Assembly: GCF_006715025.1 (NCBI RefSeq)
Contig: NZ_VFMK01000001.1
Location: forward strand, 4,650,001-4,714,000
Direction of reading: 5' to 3'
DNA: 64,000 bases
Source: Serratia fonticola
GTDB lineage: Bacteria > Pseudomonadota > Gammaproteobacteria > Enterobacterales > Enterobacteriaceae
The notes beneath the pieces were generated by a model that searched no databases, was not told the origin of the DNA, and saw nothing but the letters and a program-made list of their open reading frames with translations. This document shows positions 41,830 to 50,733 of the stretch, piece after piece. The first letter of the stretch is position 1; each line of letters opens with the position of its first letter. A program made the position numbers and the translations under genes.

Positions 41830-42915
41830 TTATTGCGCTTTCACCATACAACGCTGATAGCGTTCGTCGACACGTTTAGCAAACCAGGCGGTGGTCAGCT
41901 TGCGAGTAATTTTCGGGCTTTCCAGCATAATGCCCGGCAATATTTCCCGTGGTAGTTTTTTCCCTGCACTTTTCTCCGCTAGCGCAAAAACGCGCTGGTA
42001 CAGCGTGGTCTTTTCAAAATCCAGGCGATCTCCCTTATCCAACGCACTTCGGATGGCAGAATCGCTCATCTCCAACCGTTTACCCAAAGCCCGCACTGCC
42101 AGTTCGGTTGAACCCGGTTTATCGCTGCCGTAATTGATCACATCCCCATCCAGCACCAACGGAATGCCAGAGGCACGGCTGACGGCACTCTGGAACGCCG
42201 CATTACGGCTCGCGTACCACCCCGCATTGAAATCGGCAAAACGATAAATGGGTTGTGGATAACTCACCGGATAGCCCAGCAAATGCAGAATACCGAAATA
42301 CATACCGCCCCGGCGGCTGAACACTTCCTGGCGAATAGAGCCGGTGACTGGATACGGATACCCTTTGGCATGCGTTTTTGCAAATTCGATACTGACCTGC
42401 ATCGGTCCACCAGTGCGCACCGGGTTGAGGCTGCCAAACAGTTTCTGTCCCATAGGCACCATGCTGATGAAATCATCAAAAATCGCGCTCAGCTGTTTCT
42501 CACTGCGGACGCTATCCAAGCGTTCACTGTAGCTTTTGCCGTTGGGGGATTTAATCAGTAGCGCAGTGCGCACCACAAAGTGAGGGATATGCAGCTGATC
42601 GGCCCGACGGTCGATCTCTTTCCAGGCTATTTTGGGTAGCCCTGGCACCGGTGGATCGGCCTGAAAACCCGACTCCTGCTCGGTAACCGCCAGCACCGAG
42701 CACAAGTTTTCATTACTGGGTTTAATGTCTTGTGCGGTAAACGCCGCGGTGATATCTAACGCCCATCCTTGGCGATCGCTGACCTTGGCCGGCATCAGTT
42801 TGATAATTTTCGCCTGCACATCGGCCGGACTTACAGCGGTTTTTTCCGATTTTTTACTACTGCAACCTGCCAGCACCAGCAAAACTATCAGGCTCAATAT
42901 TCGGTATATTTGCAT
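41830..42915 (-). CDS. yaiW: DUF1615 outer-membrane lipoprotein YaiW
   Basis: 361 residues. Lipobox VLAGC (Cys18) after MQIYRILSLIVLLVLAG. DUF1615 domain throughout (LCSVLAVTEQESGFQADPPVPGLPKIAWKEI ... GGPMQVSIEFAKTHAKGYPYP ... VFSRRGGMYFGILHLLGYPVSYPQPIYRFADFNAGWYASRNAAFQ), with a lysozyme-like E-S-x-F feature. E. coli YaiW is a surface-exposed lipoprotein that helps proline-rich peptides enter via SbmA; no sbmA gene is adjacent here, so that link is only by analogy. Confidence 0.9.
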   Translation of the reverse strand: MQIYRILSLIVLLVLAGCSSKKSEKTAVSPADVQAKIIKLMPAKVSDRQGWALDITAAFTAQDIKPSNENLCSVLAVTEQESGFQADPPVPGLPKIAWKEIDRRADQLHIPHFVVRTALLIKSPNGKSYSERLDSVRSEKQLSAIFDDFISMVPMGQKLFGSLNPVRTGGPMQVSIEFAKTHAKGYPYPVTGSIRQEVFSRRGGMYFGILHLLGYPVSYPQPIYRFADFNAGWYASRNAAFQSAVSRASGIPLVLDGDVINYGSDKPGSTELAVRALGKRLEMSDSAIRSALDKGDRLDFEKTTLYQRVFALAEKSAGKKLPREILPGIMLESPKITRKLTTAWFAKRVDERYQRCMVKAQ

Positions 42916-43023
42916 TTTTTCCTGGTCGTCATCACATCAGCAACGATGACGTTAGCCCAGCCAAGCGTTAGGATCCAGTATAAACTTTGCCGGCCCAAAG
43001 CAGGCCTAGGCAAAACCTCGATA

Positions 43024-43046
43024 AAGATGTATTTTAAATGCAATAT
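43024..43046 (+). promoter_or_regulatory. NsrR-like site upstream of tehB
   Basis: The 23-nt segment begins AAGATGTATTT and continues TAAATGCA, matching the first half of the NsrR consensus exactly and most of the second; the last bases diverge. Lies 20 nt before the tehB start, so repression relieved by nitric oxide is plausible. Confidence 0.5.
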
Positions 43047-43065
43047 ATTTTATAGGAAGATCACG

Positions 43066-43665
43066 ATGGTTTCACAAACGGCCTTGCCAGATGATTATTA
43101 CACTCAAAAATACGCCCTGACGCCTACCCACTCCGAAGTGCTTGAAGCCGCCCAAGTGATTCCCCCCGGCAACGCGCTGGATCTTGGCTGCGGCAGTGGC
43201 CGCAATGCGCTTTACCTCAACCTGAAAGGCTTTGATGTCACCGCCTGGGACAAAAATCCCCTGTCGGTCGCATCGTTGAACCAGATTATAGAAGCCGAGC
43301 AACTCGCCCATATCAGCGCCAGCGAGAAAGATCTCAATACCCATCGCTTCAGCGGCCAATATGACTTTATCTTGTCTACCGTCGTATTTATGTTCCTTAG
43401 TCGCCAGCACATTCCCGCGATCGTGCGCAATATGCAAGACAGCACGGTTAAAAGAGGCTACAACCTGATCGTCGCCGCCATGGATACACCAGATTATCCC
43501 TGTACAGTCCCTTTTTCATTCACCTTCAAACCCGATGAGTTGAGAAAGTACTATCAGGGCTGGGACATCATCAAATACAACGAAAACCCAGGTGAGTTGC
43601 ACCGCACAGACGCCGATGGTAATCGCATCAAGCTGCGCTTTGCGACATTACTGGCTCGCAAATAA
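43066..43665 (+). CDS. tehB: Tellurite methyltransferase TehB
   Basis: SAM-dependent methyltransferase that volatilises or detoxifies tellurite and selenite. 199 residues from the ATG at 43066 (AGGA 8 nt upstream). Motif I ALDLGCGSGRNALYLNLKGFDVTAWDKNPLS, then FSGQYDFILSTVVFMFL and YPCTVPFSFTFKPDELRKYYQGWDI follow TehB closely. tehA is not adjacent. A longer in-frame reading from 42769 is a shadow overlapping yaiW. Confidence 0.93.
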   Translation: MVSQTALPDDYYTQKYALTPTHSEVLEAAQVIPPGNALDLGCGSGRNALYLNLKGFDVTAWDKNPLSVASLNQIIEAEQLAHISASEKDLNTHRFSGQYDFILSTVVFMFLSRQHIPAIVRNMQDSTVKRGYNLIVAAMDTPDYPCTVPFSFTFKPDELRKYYQGWDIIKYNENPGELHRTDADGNRIKLRFATLLARK

Positions 43666-43850
43666 TCCTCTGTTTCACGCCAGGCAAACTCATTGTCTGG
43701 CAGAAAAACCGATTCGGGTATTTGCCTTTAGGGTAATGTTCATTCGGCTATAAAGCGGGATTATCATACTGCCCAATCAGAGCGTATAGGTAAAATCAGT
43801 CGATGCTGATTGAAAAGTGAAAGCGCGAAGAAATAAACTTGAATACTGCA

Positions 43851-43884
43851 TGAAAAATAAGGCATAGCACTACAATGCTATACC
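43851..43884 (-). terminator. Terminator of the double-glycine peptide gene
   Basis: GGTATAGCA/TGCTATGCC stem (one G-T-type mismatch), 6-nt loop, followed on the minus strand by TTATTTTTCA. 19 nt past the peptide stop, a strong sign that the peptide gene is a real monocistronic unit. Confidence 0.8.
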
Positions 43885-43903
43885 TTAACTTAATTAGCGG
43901 CTA

Positions 43904-44086
43904 TTAAGCGCAGCTAGACAGATCGGCTGGAACGCTAGTACGGGTTTCGCCGAATTTGCTCTGGCACTCAGTGATTTTACGGCAAACAGTAGTTGTGCCT
44001 ACAGTTTCTTTAGCGTAAGAAACAACACAACTCGTGAAAGTCCCACCAATAACGTTTGAAACTTCAGATACGTTTAACTTTTTCAT
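43904..44086 (-). CDS. Double-glycine-leader peptide with four cysteines (bacteriocin-like)
   Basis: 60 residues. Residues 1-15, MKKLNVSEVSNVIGG, form a typical double-glycine leader (hydrophobics at 4, 9, 12; Glu8; G14-G15) of the kind cut by C39-peptidase ABC exporters. The predicted 45-residue mature peptide starts TFTSCVVSY and has Cys at 20, 35, 41 and 59, enough for two disulfides. AGGA 6 nt before the ATG and a strong terminator flank it. It resembles the small enterobacterial family I recall as DUF4762. No immunity gene is evident next to it. Function could be a microcin-like toxin, a signal or a self-recognition peptide. The C39 exporter at 13798-17176 is its natural partner. Confidence 0.8.
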   Translation of the reverse strand: MKKLNVSEVSNVIGGTFTSCVVSYAKETVGTTTVCRKITECQSKFGETRTSVPADLSSCA

Positions 44087-44599
44087 GAAACATCCTTATT
44101 GGAAATAATAGAATTACCTTAAGATTTTCGCCACCAATAAAGTATTTAATTCTAAAGCCACCTACTATTGATTAACGAAGAATAGGTTAAACCCAACCTT
44201 AAGGGAATGGAATTATAATGATCATTCAAATTTATAGTCAACGTTAAAGCTCTACCTAAAGCACCTTCGGGAATATTCTCAATTAAATAAGTGCATCATC
44301 CCAGCAAAACCGATAATTATAATTTCATTATATATTTAACAATAAAATTAATTGCAAATTGAATATAAGATGAATATTACAAAAAAACAAGAAATAACTC
44401 TATATACAAACGCTTGTGGTGCTCACTTTCAAATCTCCGCTTATCCCTACCAGGGTAAAATTAACTTGCAGCACGCACGACGTAGAAAAAGCGAACATAA
44501 TTTATACCAAATCCATGACCCAGATCACTGTATAAATATACACTCATTGTAACAATAAGCACAGGAAACAAGAGCATAAAAAACTTACAGGAGAACATA
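44087..44599. other. AT-rich region between peptide gene and VOC gene
   Basis: 513 bp, visibly more AT-rich than the surroundings. It must contain the peptide promoter (leftward) and the VOC promoter (rightward). A 60-residue frame from 44370 lacks an SD and recognisable features. No second double-glycine leader was found. Confidence 0.5.
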
Positions 44600-44971
44600 A
44601 TGAAAACAAATATTGTTAATTGGTTTGAGATTTATGTTGCAGATATGCCGCGAGCACAAAAATTCTATGAGGCGGTTTTCGAGACTCAATTGGAGGCGAT
44701 CGACGCCGAAGGGATAGAATACCGAATGTTTCCTTACCAAGAAGGAACCGAGGGCACCGCTGGCGCACTGTTAAAAATGAAGGGGTGTGCCCCAGGACCG
44801 GGGGGAACCCTGGTTTATCTGATGTGTGAAGATTGCGCCGAGGAAGAAAGCCGCATCGTACCCAATGGTGGCGAGATCCTGAGAGCAAAATTCTCTCTGG
44901 ATGAATATGGCTTTGCCTCTATTGTGAAGGATACCGAAGGTAACGTGATTGGTTTGCATTCGATGAAATAA
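44600..44971 (+). CDS. VOC family protein (PhnB-like)
   Basis: 123 residues; SD GGAGAA just upstream. Vicinal-oxygen-chelate fold: VNWFEIYVADMPRAQKFYEAVFETQLE ... GALLKMKGCAPGPGGTLVYLMCEDC ... FSLDEYGFASIVKDTEGNVIGLHSMK. The usual first metal His is replaced (NWFEI), as in several PhnB-like and antibiotic-binding members, so catalysis is uncertain. Substrate unknown. Monocistronic, downstream of the AT-rich region. Confidence 0.85.
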   Translation: MKTNIVNWFEIYVADMPRAQKFYEAVFETQLEAIDAEGIEYRMFPYQEGTEGTAGALLKMKGCAPGPGGTLVYLMCEDCAEEESRIVPNGGEILRAKFSLDEYGFASIVKDTEGNVIGLHSMK

Positions 44972-45434
44972 CGTAATTTTCGCGTCCAATAGCACGTTGT
45001 CTTTTTATGGCCAGGTACCATCCTGGCCAGTCATACAGCGAGGTTGACAACCTATTTTCGTTGCTGGTTGACATACATCAATCTATTCGTCTGTTTTTTG
45101 CCCGAAAGCTATTGTATGCTTTCAATGTTCGCCCTCCCCCACTTTCAGCCGAGGTTCATATTTGGAAATAGTGACAAATCAGTAAACCTTTCTACTGCCG
45201 CTACTCGCGCAGAGAACAAACGTTATTGCTCATACTCTGCTCTATGAGCCATACGTTATTGATTGCCACGAAATTTCAACACATGAACGTTGCGGTTACC
45301 CATTGCCGTTTATTGCAAACGCCAACTTATTAAGCTTTAACTTACTGCATTGGTTGCACTTTCCTTGCGTTGAATTTCGTTTTTCTTCTGGTATTGGCAC
45401 ATACCTGCATTCAGGATTAAAAAGGAAGTGAAGA
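44972..45434. other. Intergenic stretch before the methyltransferase-MFS pair
   Basis: 463 bp. Contains the hairpin at 45008-45029 and presumably the promoter of the pair; no credible gene seen. Confidence 0.45.
45008..45029. terminator. Hairpin downstream of the VOC gene
   Basis: TGGCCAGG/CCTGGCCA perfect 8-bp stem with a 6-nt loop, 36 nt past the stop; no clear U-tract on the plus strand, but TTTTT precedes it. Confidence 0.5.
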
Positions 45435-46277
45435 GTGAAATTCACAGATATCATTGATAAGCAACGGCCACTCACTGCCTGGGCAGATGCAGAAAAAATC
45501 CCCTGGCATGATCCTCTGTTCAGCGAGCGAATGTTGCAAAACCATCTTGCCCAAGAGCATGATTGGGCCAGCAGACGCCTGACAATCATCGACCAGCATG
45601 TCGCCTGGATCGTTAACCAACTCCCGGCCCAGGCGCAGGTTCTCGATCTTGGTTGTGGCCCAGGATTTTATCTGCAGCGACTGGCCCAGAGAGGCTTCCA
45701 ATGCACCGGTGTGGATTTCTCTCCGGCCTCTATTCGCTATGCCCGGCAACAAGCCGCAAGCGCAGGGCTGAGTATTGACTATCACTGCCAGGATATCCGC
45801 CAGTTCGAACCTGACACACATTATGACCTCGTCATGATGACCTTCGGCGAATTCAACGTATTCAGCAAAACTGACGGATTGGCAATACTGGAAAATGCCG
45901 CAAATCGATTGAAACCCGGGGGGCAGCTTATTATCGAGGTTCATACGCAGGCAGAGGTCAAACGCCAGGGGGAAAGTGAAAACCACTGGGTATCTCAGCA
46001 AAAAGGCTTGTTCTCCCCCCATCCACACTTGATCCTGACTGAAAATGCCTGGAACGAGCAACAGCAAATCGCCTCTACGGCATGGTGGATACTGGAACAG
46101 CAGGGGAAAATTTCGTTGTTTGCCAGCCATATGCAGGCCTGGCGCGATGAAGAATATCGCCAAAGCTTAGCCGGGCTCGCCATTGGCAATATCACCCAAC
46201 TGGCGGGCAGCGACTGGCCTGCCGGTGAAGCGTTTACCGATCGGCTGGTGGTATTACACGGCATCAAGCACCCTTAG
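45435..46277 (+). CDS. Class I SAM methyltransferase paired with MFS exporter
   Basis: 280 residues from a GTG at 45435 (AGGAAG upstream). Motif I VLDLGCGPGFYLQRLAQRGFQCTGVDFSPASI (about 71-102), motif II-like HYDLVMMTFGEFNVFS and LKPGGQLIIEVHT. The long N-terminal helical extension (about 70 residues, TAWADAEKIPWHDPLFSERMLQNHL) and the C-terminal part rich in Trp/Gln point to a specific small-molecule substrate I cannot name. 21 nt separate it from the MFS transporter, so the two form an operon: methylate a compound, then export it (inference). Confidence 0.85.
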   Translation: MKFTDIIDKQRPLTAWADAEKIPWHDPLFSERMLQNHLAQEHDWASRRLTIIDQHVAWIVNQLPAQAQVLDLGCGPGFYLQRLAQRGFQCTGVDFSPASIRYARQQAASAGLSIDYHCQDIRQFEPDTHYDLVMMTFGEFNVFSKTDGLAILENAANRLKPGGQLIIEVHTQAEVKRQGESENHWVSQQKGLFSPHPHLILTENAWNEQQQIASTAWWILEQQGKISLFASHMQAWRDEEYRQSLAGLAIGNITQLAGSDWPAGEAFTDRLVVLHGIKHP

Positions 46278-46298
46278 TACGATAGACATGGAGTCAAA

Positions 46299-47561
46299 AT
46301 GAAAGAATGCGAACCACCACAAAATAACGGCCGTTCGGTTGCTTTGCTCTTCCCGTTATCGTTGATGCTGTTTGAATTTGCCGCCTACCTGACTAACGAC
46401 ATGATCCAGCCCGGCATTATCAATGTCGTCAGAGAGTTCAGTGCCGATGTCAGCCTGGCCCCGGCGTCGATCAGCGTCTATATGGCGGGTGGCATGGTCC
46501 TGCAGTGGCTGTTAGGCCCCCTTTCAGACCGGATTGGCCGTCGGCCGGTGTTGTTAACTGGCGCATTGTTGTTTGTATCTGGCTGTCTTGCCACCCTTTT
46601 TACCAACAGCATGGAACAGTATCTGCTGACACGGTTTATTCAAGGAACCAGCATGTGCTTTATTGCTACGGTTGGCTACGTGGCAGTGCAGGAAGCCTTT
46701 GGTGAGAAAGACGCGATCAAGATGATGGCACTCATCACCTCAATCACGCTGATCGCACCGATTATCGGCCCGCTGGCGGGGGCAGCCTTCATCCAGATTG
46801 CCCATTGGAAAGGGATGTTTGCTTTGATAGCAGTTATTGCGTTGATCGCTGCACTGGGATTATGGCGCACCATGCCAGAAACGGTCACGGCACAACGCGC
46901 TGCTTTCAGCTTGGGAGGAATAGCGCATGATTTTAAGCAGGTTTTCGCCAGCCGCTGCTTCCTGGCTGGCGCACTGACGATAAGTTGCGCCTATATTCCG
47001 ATGATGGCCTGGGTGGCCACCTCGCCGGTGATCCTGATTGATGACGGCGGGTTAACCTCGTCACAGTATGCCTGGACGCAGGTGCCCATCTTTGTTGCCG
47101 TGATCCTGGGTAACCTGATGGTGGTCAAACTGGTAGGCGATAACCCCTCCGATCGCATACTGTGGGCGGGTGTGCCTATCCAACTTGTCGGATTGAGCAT
47201 GGCGATAGTGGGCAATCTGCTCGTACCGCATGTCTGGCTATGGTCGGTCGCTGGCCTCAGCGTCTATGCTTTTGGTACCGGTATGATCTTCCCTATCCTG
47301 TTCAGACGGACACTATTTTCCAGTTCGGCTCCCAAAGGCACCGTTTCCGCCACACTTAACATTATTGTGTTAAGCAGCGTTGCATTGAGTATCGAACTCG
47401 GCAGAGCGATCTATCAGTACGGCAATAAAGAGCTGTTTCATGCCATGGGGCTGGCCGCTGGCGTGCTGAGTTTGATATGCCTGGTGCATTTCCTGAAACA
47501 GCTAAAAGTGAATGCGGAAATAAAGCCTGAAAGCCCCTTGCTGGAAAACATTCAGAAATGA
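46299..47561 (+). CDS. MFS multidrug efflux transporter, MdfA-like
   Basis: 420 residues with 12 hydrophobic helices. LTNDMIQPGIINVVREF near residue 33 resembles the MdfA pattern with the acidic residue in helix 1 (Glu of LMLFEFAAYLTNDMIQP); LLGPLSDRIGRRPVLLTGALLF is the MFS loop 2-3 motif; GPLAGAAF is motif C of drug/proton antiporters. Proton-driven export of lipophilic compounds is expected. Cotranscribed with the preceding methyltransferase gene. Followed by a good terminator. Confidence 0.9.
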   Translation: MKECEPPQNNGRSVALLFPLSLMLFEFAAYLTNDMIQPGIINVVREFSADVSLAPASISVYMAGGMVLQWLLGPLSDRIGRRPVLLTGALLFVSGCLATLFTNSMEQYLLTRFIQGTSMCFIATVGYVAVQEAFGEKDAIKMMALITSITLIAPIIGPLAGAAFIQIAHWKGMFALIAVIALIAALGLWRTMPETVTAQRAAFSLGGIAHDFKQVFASRCFLAGALTISCAYIPMMAWVATSPVILIDDGGLTSSQYAWTQVPIFVAVILGNLMVVKLVGDNPSDRILWAGVPIQLVGLSMAIVGNLLVPHVWLWSVAGLSVYAFGTGMIFPILFRRTLFSSSAPKGTVSATLNIIVLSSVALSIELGRAIYQYGNKELFHAMGLAAGVLSLICLVHFLKQLKVNAEIKPESPLLENIQK

Positions 47562-47952
47562 AATCAGGGCGGCTATACACCGCCCTTTCTTCACCCTATG
47601 TATCATTGCGGCGGCGTTCCAGAACGCCAGTCTGCCCTCAATAATGAAAGAAAGCGGCTCCTGCAACAGCAGCCCGATCTTTTCTTTGCTGGCTTGCAGC
47701 GACGCCAACGCCTATTCCTTGTTGGCTTGACGGGTCCCCCCTTTCTAAGAATTGGCTCAGCAAAAACACGCATAACACTATTTCGCGGCAGAACGAAAAT
47801 ATTGCCGCCTCTAACTTATTGACAATACTGATTTTTTATCATTTATTAAATAATGTTGGTTTGGCTGTACGCCAACGTAATCGTTGTCAAATCAGATAAA
47901 AAAACTGATTAAGACCAATAGAACTCTTCTTTTATTTTGCCAGGAAGCAAAT
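47562..47952. other. Intergenic region before the racemase gene
   Basis: 391 bp: the MFS terminator, then a stretch (47598-47780) that looks partly codogenic on both strands but has no start/SD, and an AT-rich promoter region close to the racemase start. Confidence 0.4.
47567..47591 (+). terminator. Terminator of the methyltransferase-MFS unit
   Basis: GGGCGG/CCGCCC stem, 7-nt loop, then TTTCTT, 5 nt past the MFS stop. Confidence 0.75.
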
Positions 47953-49176
47953 ATGCCGCTGCATTTACGTCATTTAGTATTAATACCGCTATTAACGCTG
48001 GTTGCCTGCCATCAACCTCCACACCCAACGCATTCCCTGGTCACCACGGCGAACAACTCGCCGGAGGTGGTGAATAATGCCCGACTGGAAATTTCTCAAC
48101 GCGCCCTGGAATACAACACTCACAAAATTCAGCAGTTACTGGGCAACAAAACCACCCTCTGCGCCATATTAAAAGGCGATGCTTACGGACACGATCTGTC
48201 CCTGGTAGCCCCAGTGATGATCAAAAACAACGTGCAGTGTATTGGGGTCGCGAGTAACCAAGAGCTCAAAACCGTACGCGATCTGGGTTTTACGGGGCGC
48301 CTGATGCGGGTTAGAAATGCCACAGAAGCGGAGATGCGCCAGGCCACTGACTATGATACCGAAGAGCTGATCGGTAATCTGGATATGGCTAAACGTCTGG
48401 ATGCCATCGCCGCCCAGCAAGGGAAAACGCTGCGCTTCCATTTGGCACTCAACTCCGGCGGTATGTCGCGTAATGGCCTTGAAGTCAGCGACAGCAATGG
48501 ATTGGCCGAAGCCAAAGCCATCTCTGCATTACCTCATCTGAAGATGGTGGGCATGATGTCTCACTATCCTGAGGAAGATGCGGCGGCAGTGCGCAAAGAT
48601 CTTGCCCGGTTTAAAGCACAGTCTCAGCAGGTGCTTGATATTACCGGAATCAAGCGCAGTGATATCACTCTCCACGTGGCCAATACCTTCGCAACCCTCA
48701 CCGTTCCGGAGTCATGGCTCGATATGGTTCGCGTCGGCGGGGTGTTCTACGGTGATACCATCGCCAGCACAGAATACCTGCGTGTGATGACCTTTAAGTC
48801 TTCCATCGCGGCGCTCAATCATTATCCCAAAGGCAACACCGTGGGGTACGACCGCACCTATACGCTGAAACGTGATTCGGTACTGGCTAATATTCCAGTG
48901 GGTTATGCCGATGGTTATCGCCGGGTATTCAGCAATGCCGGTCATGTGCTGATCCAGGGGCAGCGCGTTCCAGTGGTAGGTAAAACGTCAATGAATACCG
49001 TGATGGTAGATGTCACCGATGTCAAAAACGTAAACCCTGGCGATGAGGTAGTGTTGTTTGGCAAACAAGGCAACGCGGAGATCACGGCTGAAGAAGTTGA
49101 AGACATCAGCGGAGCACTGTTTACCGAAATGTCGATTCTATGGGGAGCGACCAACAAGCGTGTGTTAGTGAAGTAA
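47953..49176 (+). CDS. Broad-specificity amino-acid racemase (alanine racemase fold), exported
   Basis: PLP-dependent racemase, 407 residues from the ATG at 47953 (AGGAAG upstream); a longer frame to 47884 is rejected. N-terminal export signal with a lipobox-like LVAC (Cys20) means it acts in the periplasm, as does the broad-specificity racemase Bsr of Pseudomonas and Vibrio (about 409 residues). PLP-lysine motif AILKGDAYGH and the partner Tyr in GNTVGYDRTY are present. Product D-amino acids (for example D-Lys, D-Arg) can edit peptidoglycan or signal. Convergent with murP, with a bidirectional terminator between. Confidence 0.9.
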   Translation: MPLHLRHLVLIPLLTLVACHQPPHPTHSLVTTANNSPEVVNNARLEISQRALEYNTHKIQQLLGNKTTLCAILKGDAYGHDLSLVAPVMIKNNVQCIGVASNQELKTVRDLGFTGRLMRVRNATEAEMRQATDYDTEELIGNLDMAKRLDAIAAQQGKTLRFHLALNSGGMSRNGLEVSDSNGLAEAKAISALPHLKMVGMMSHYPEEDAAAVRKDLARFKAQSQQVLDITGIKRSDITLHVANTFATLTVPESWLDMVRVGGVFYGDTIASTEYLRVMTFKSSIAALNHYPKGNTVGYDRTYTLKRDSVLANIPVGYADGYRRVFSNAGHVLIQGQRVPVVGKTSMNTVMVDVTDVKNVNPGDEVVLFGKQGNAEITAEEVEDISGALFTEMSILWGATNKRVLVK

Positions 49177-49253
49177 TCAAACAGACCGAGGAGAGCCCGG
49201 CTCAGGAGAGGTTAAACGCCTTTCTGAGCCCTATCCCGCTCGTCTTCCCACAA

Positions 49254-49280
49254 AAATGGCCCTGATCAACAGGGCCATTT
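49254..49280. terminator. Bidirectional terminator, racemase / murP
   Basis: AAATGGCCCTG/CAGGGCCATTT 11-bp perfect stem with a 5-nt loop; A/T ends give short U-tracts on both strands. Between convergent genes. Confidence 0.75.
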
Positions 49281-49285
49281 GCAAC

Positions 49286-50731
49286 TCAGCTTAAATCAAC
49301 ATTTTTGCTGCCAAACAACCAGGTCAAGACAAACCCGGCGATATAAGAGATCACGATGCCAGCAACATAAACCAGCATACCGGCAAAAATACCTTTTGCC
49401 GAAGTCATCAGGGGAATAGACACCAGACCCGACGGGCCAAAGACCGTGTTCAGCCCCACCGGCAGCCCCAGCCAAGCGATCAGACCAATAAAGAAACCAC
49501 CGACCGCGCCGCCCAAACAGGCTGTCACAAACGGCTTAAGGCGTGGCAGCGTCACACCATAAATCAGCGGTTCGCCAATGCCCAACAGACCGGGGAAAAT
49601 AGCCCCTTTAATCTGAGTACGTAGCAGAGAACCTTTTGGCGAACGAGCGAACAGCGCTAATGCGGCCCCCACCTGCCCCGCTCCGGCCATGGCAAGAATA
49701 GGGAATAGCGAGTTAAAGCCCTGCGCATCCATCAGCGCGAAATAGACTGGCACAAATCCCTGGTGAATACCGAATACCACGGCGATCAGGAACAGGCCGG
49801 CCAAAATAGCCGTGCCAAACGGGTTGCCGTTCAAGTGCATAAACAACCAGGACATACCTTTAAACAACTCGCCCCCTACCGGCATAATCGCCACAAAGGT
49901 AATGGCACCGGTGAGTAGCAGGGTAATGGATGAGGTGAGGATCATATCCAGATTATCGGGAATCACCCGGCGCACCTGCTGTTCAATCCATGCCCCCAGA
50001 ATACAGGCCAACAGGACGCCAATAATATTGCCTCGCGGATCGATAGCCAGCCCAAAGAAGTCACTCATGCCGGCGTAATAGCCAACAGTGCCTTCCGGAA
50101 CGTAACGGAGAATAAATAGCGAAGCGATAATCGCGCCATTCACCCCGGTACCGCCAAAGGCTTTCTGTGTGTTAAAACCGATCAGGATGCTGAGAAAGGT
50201 AAACAGACCAATACTGAACACTTTCATGTAAGCAATCAGCCCCTTTAGCCAGGCGGCCTGAGCCACACCGTCTACCACCAACGTTTGCTGCAATAAGGTC
50301 GCAATCCCTAATAATAGCCCTGCGGCAATAAAGCCAGGGATCAGCGGAGTGAAGATCGTGGCAAACTTGGTCAGAAAATTATGCACCGCACTATTTTGCT
50401 TCGACTTCATCTGCTGCTTGTTCTGGCTGGCCAACGCGCGCAAATCCTCCGGCTCAGCACATTCTTGCTGTAGTTGGTCCGAGAGCATGGCGTTCATCAT
50501 CTCACTGGCCGTTTGCGCCTTGCCGGGGCCGAGGATAATCTGCAATTGATCATCACCGTTAACGATACCCATCACGCCAGGGATTTTCTTCAACTCGTCG
50601 AACCGTATCCTTTGGCGATCTTTTAACGTCAGACGCAATCTGGTCATGCAGTTACCGCAGATAAGGATATTTTTACTGCCTCCGGTGAGGTGTAGAATCT
50701 GCTCTATCATTGAAACGGTGATTTTCGCCAT
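49286..50731 (-). CDS. murP: PTS N-acetylmuramic acid transporter subunit EIIBC MurP
   Basis: Imports and phosphorylates MurNAc to MurNAc-6-phosphate, using a separate EIIA (Crr). 481 residues: EIIB domain 1-90 with phospho-Cys28 in GNCMTRLRL, linker, EIIC domain with about 10 helices (GFIAAGLLLGIATLL; FGIHQGFVPVYFALMDAQGFN; LLGIGEPLIYGVTLPRLKPF containing the GEP sugar-binding motif). Starts 2 nt behind murQ, so it is cotranscribed and possibly coupled. Confidence 0.96.
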   Translation of the reverse strand: MAKITVSMIEQILHLTGGSKNILICGNCMTRLRLTLKDRQRIRFDELKKIPGVMGIVNGDDQLQIILGPGKAQTASEMMNAMLSDQLQQECAEPEDLRALASQNKQQMKSKQNSAVHNFLTKFATIFTPLIPGFIAAGLLLGIATLLQQTLVVDGVAQAAWLKGLIAYMKVFSIGLFTFLSILIGFNTQKAFGGTGVNGAIIASLFILRYVPEGTVGYYAGMSDFFGLAIDPRGNIIGVLLACILGAWIEQQVRRVIPDNLDMILTSSITLLLTGAITFVAIMPVGGELFKGMSWLFMHLNGNPFGTAILAGLFLIAVVFGIHQGFVPVYFALMDAQGFNSLFPILAMAGAGQVGAALALFARSPKGSLLRTQIKGAIFPGLLGIGEPLIYGVTLPRLKPFVTACLGGAVGGFFIGLIAWLGLPVGLNTVFGPSGLVSIPLMTSAKGIFAGMLVYVAGIVISYIAGFVLTWLFGSKNVDLS

Positions 50732-50733
50732 GG

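Noticed and set aside
42769..43065. N-terminal extension of tehB starting inside yaiW
   Set aside because: It overlaps yaiW on the opposite strand, has no SD, and TehB homologues start at 43066.
44352..44552. 66-codon frame in the AT-rich region
   Set aside because: No SD, no recognisable domain, composition follows local AT bias.
45044..45247. 67-codon frame after the VOC gene
   Set aside because: Non-ATG start, no SD and no family resemblance.
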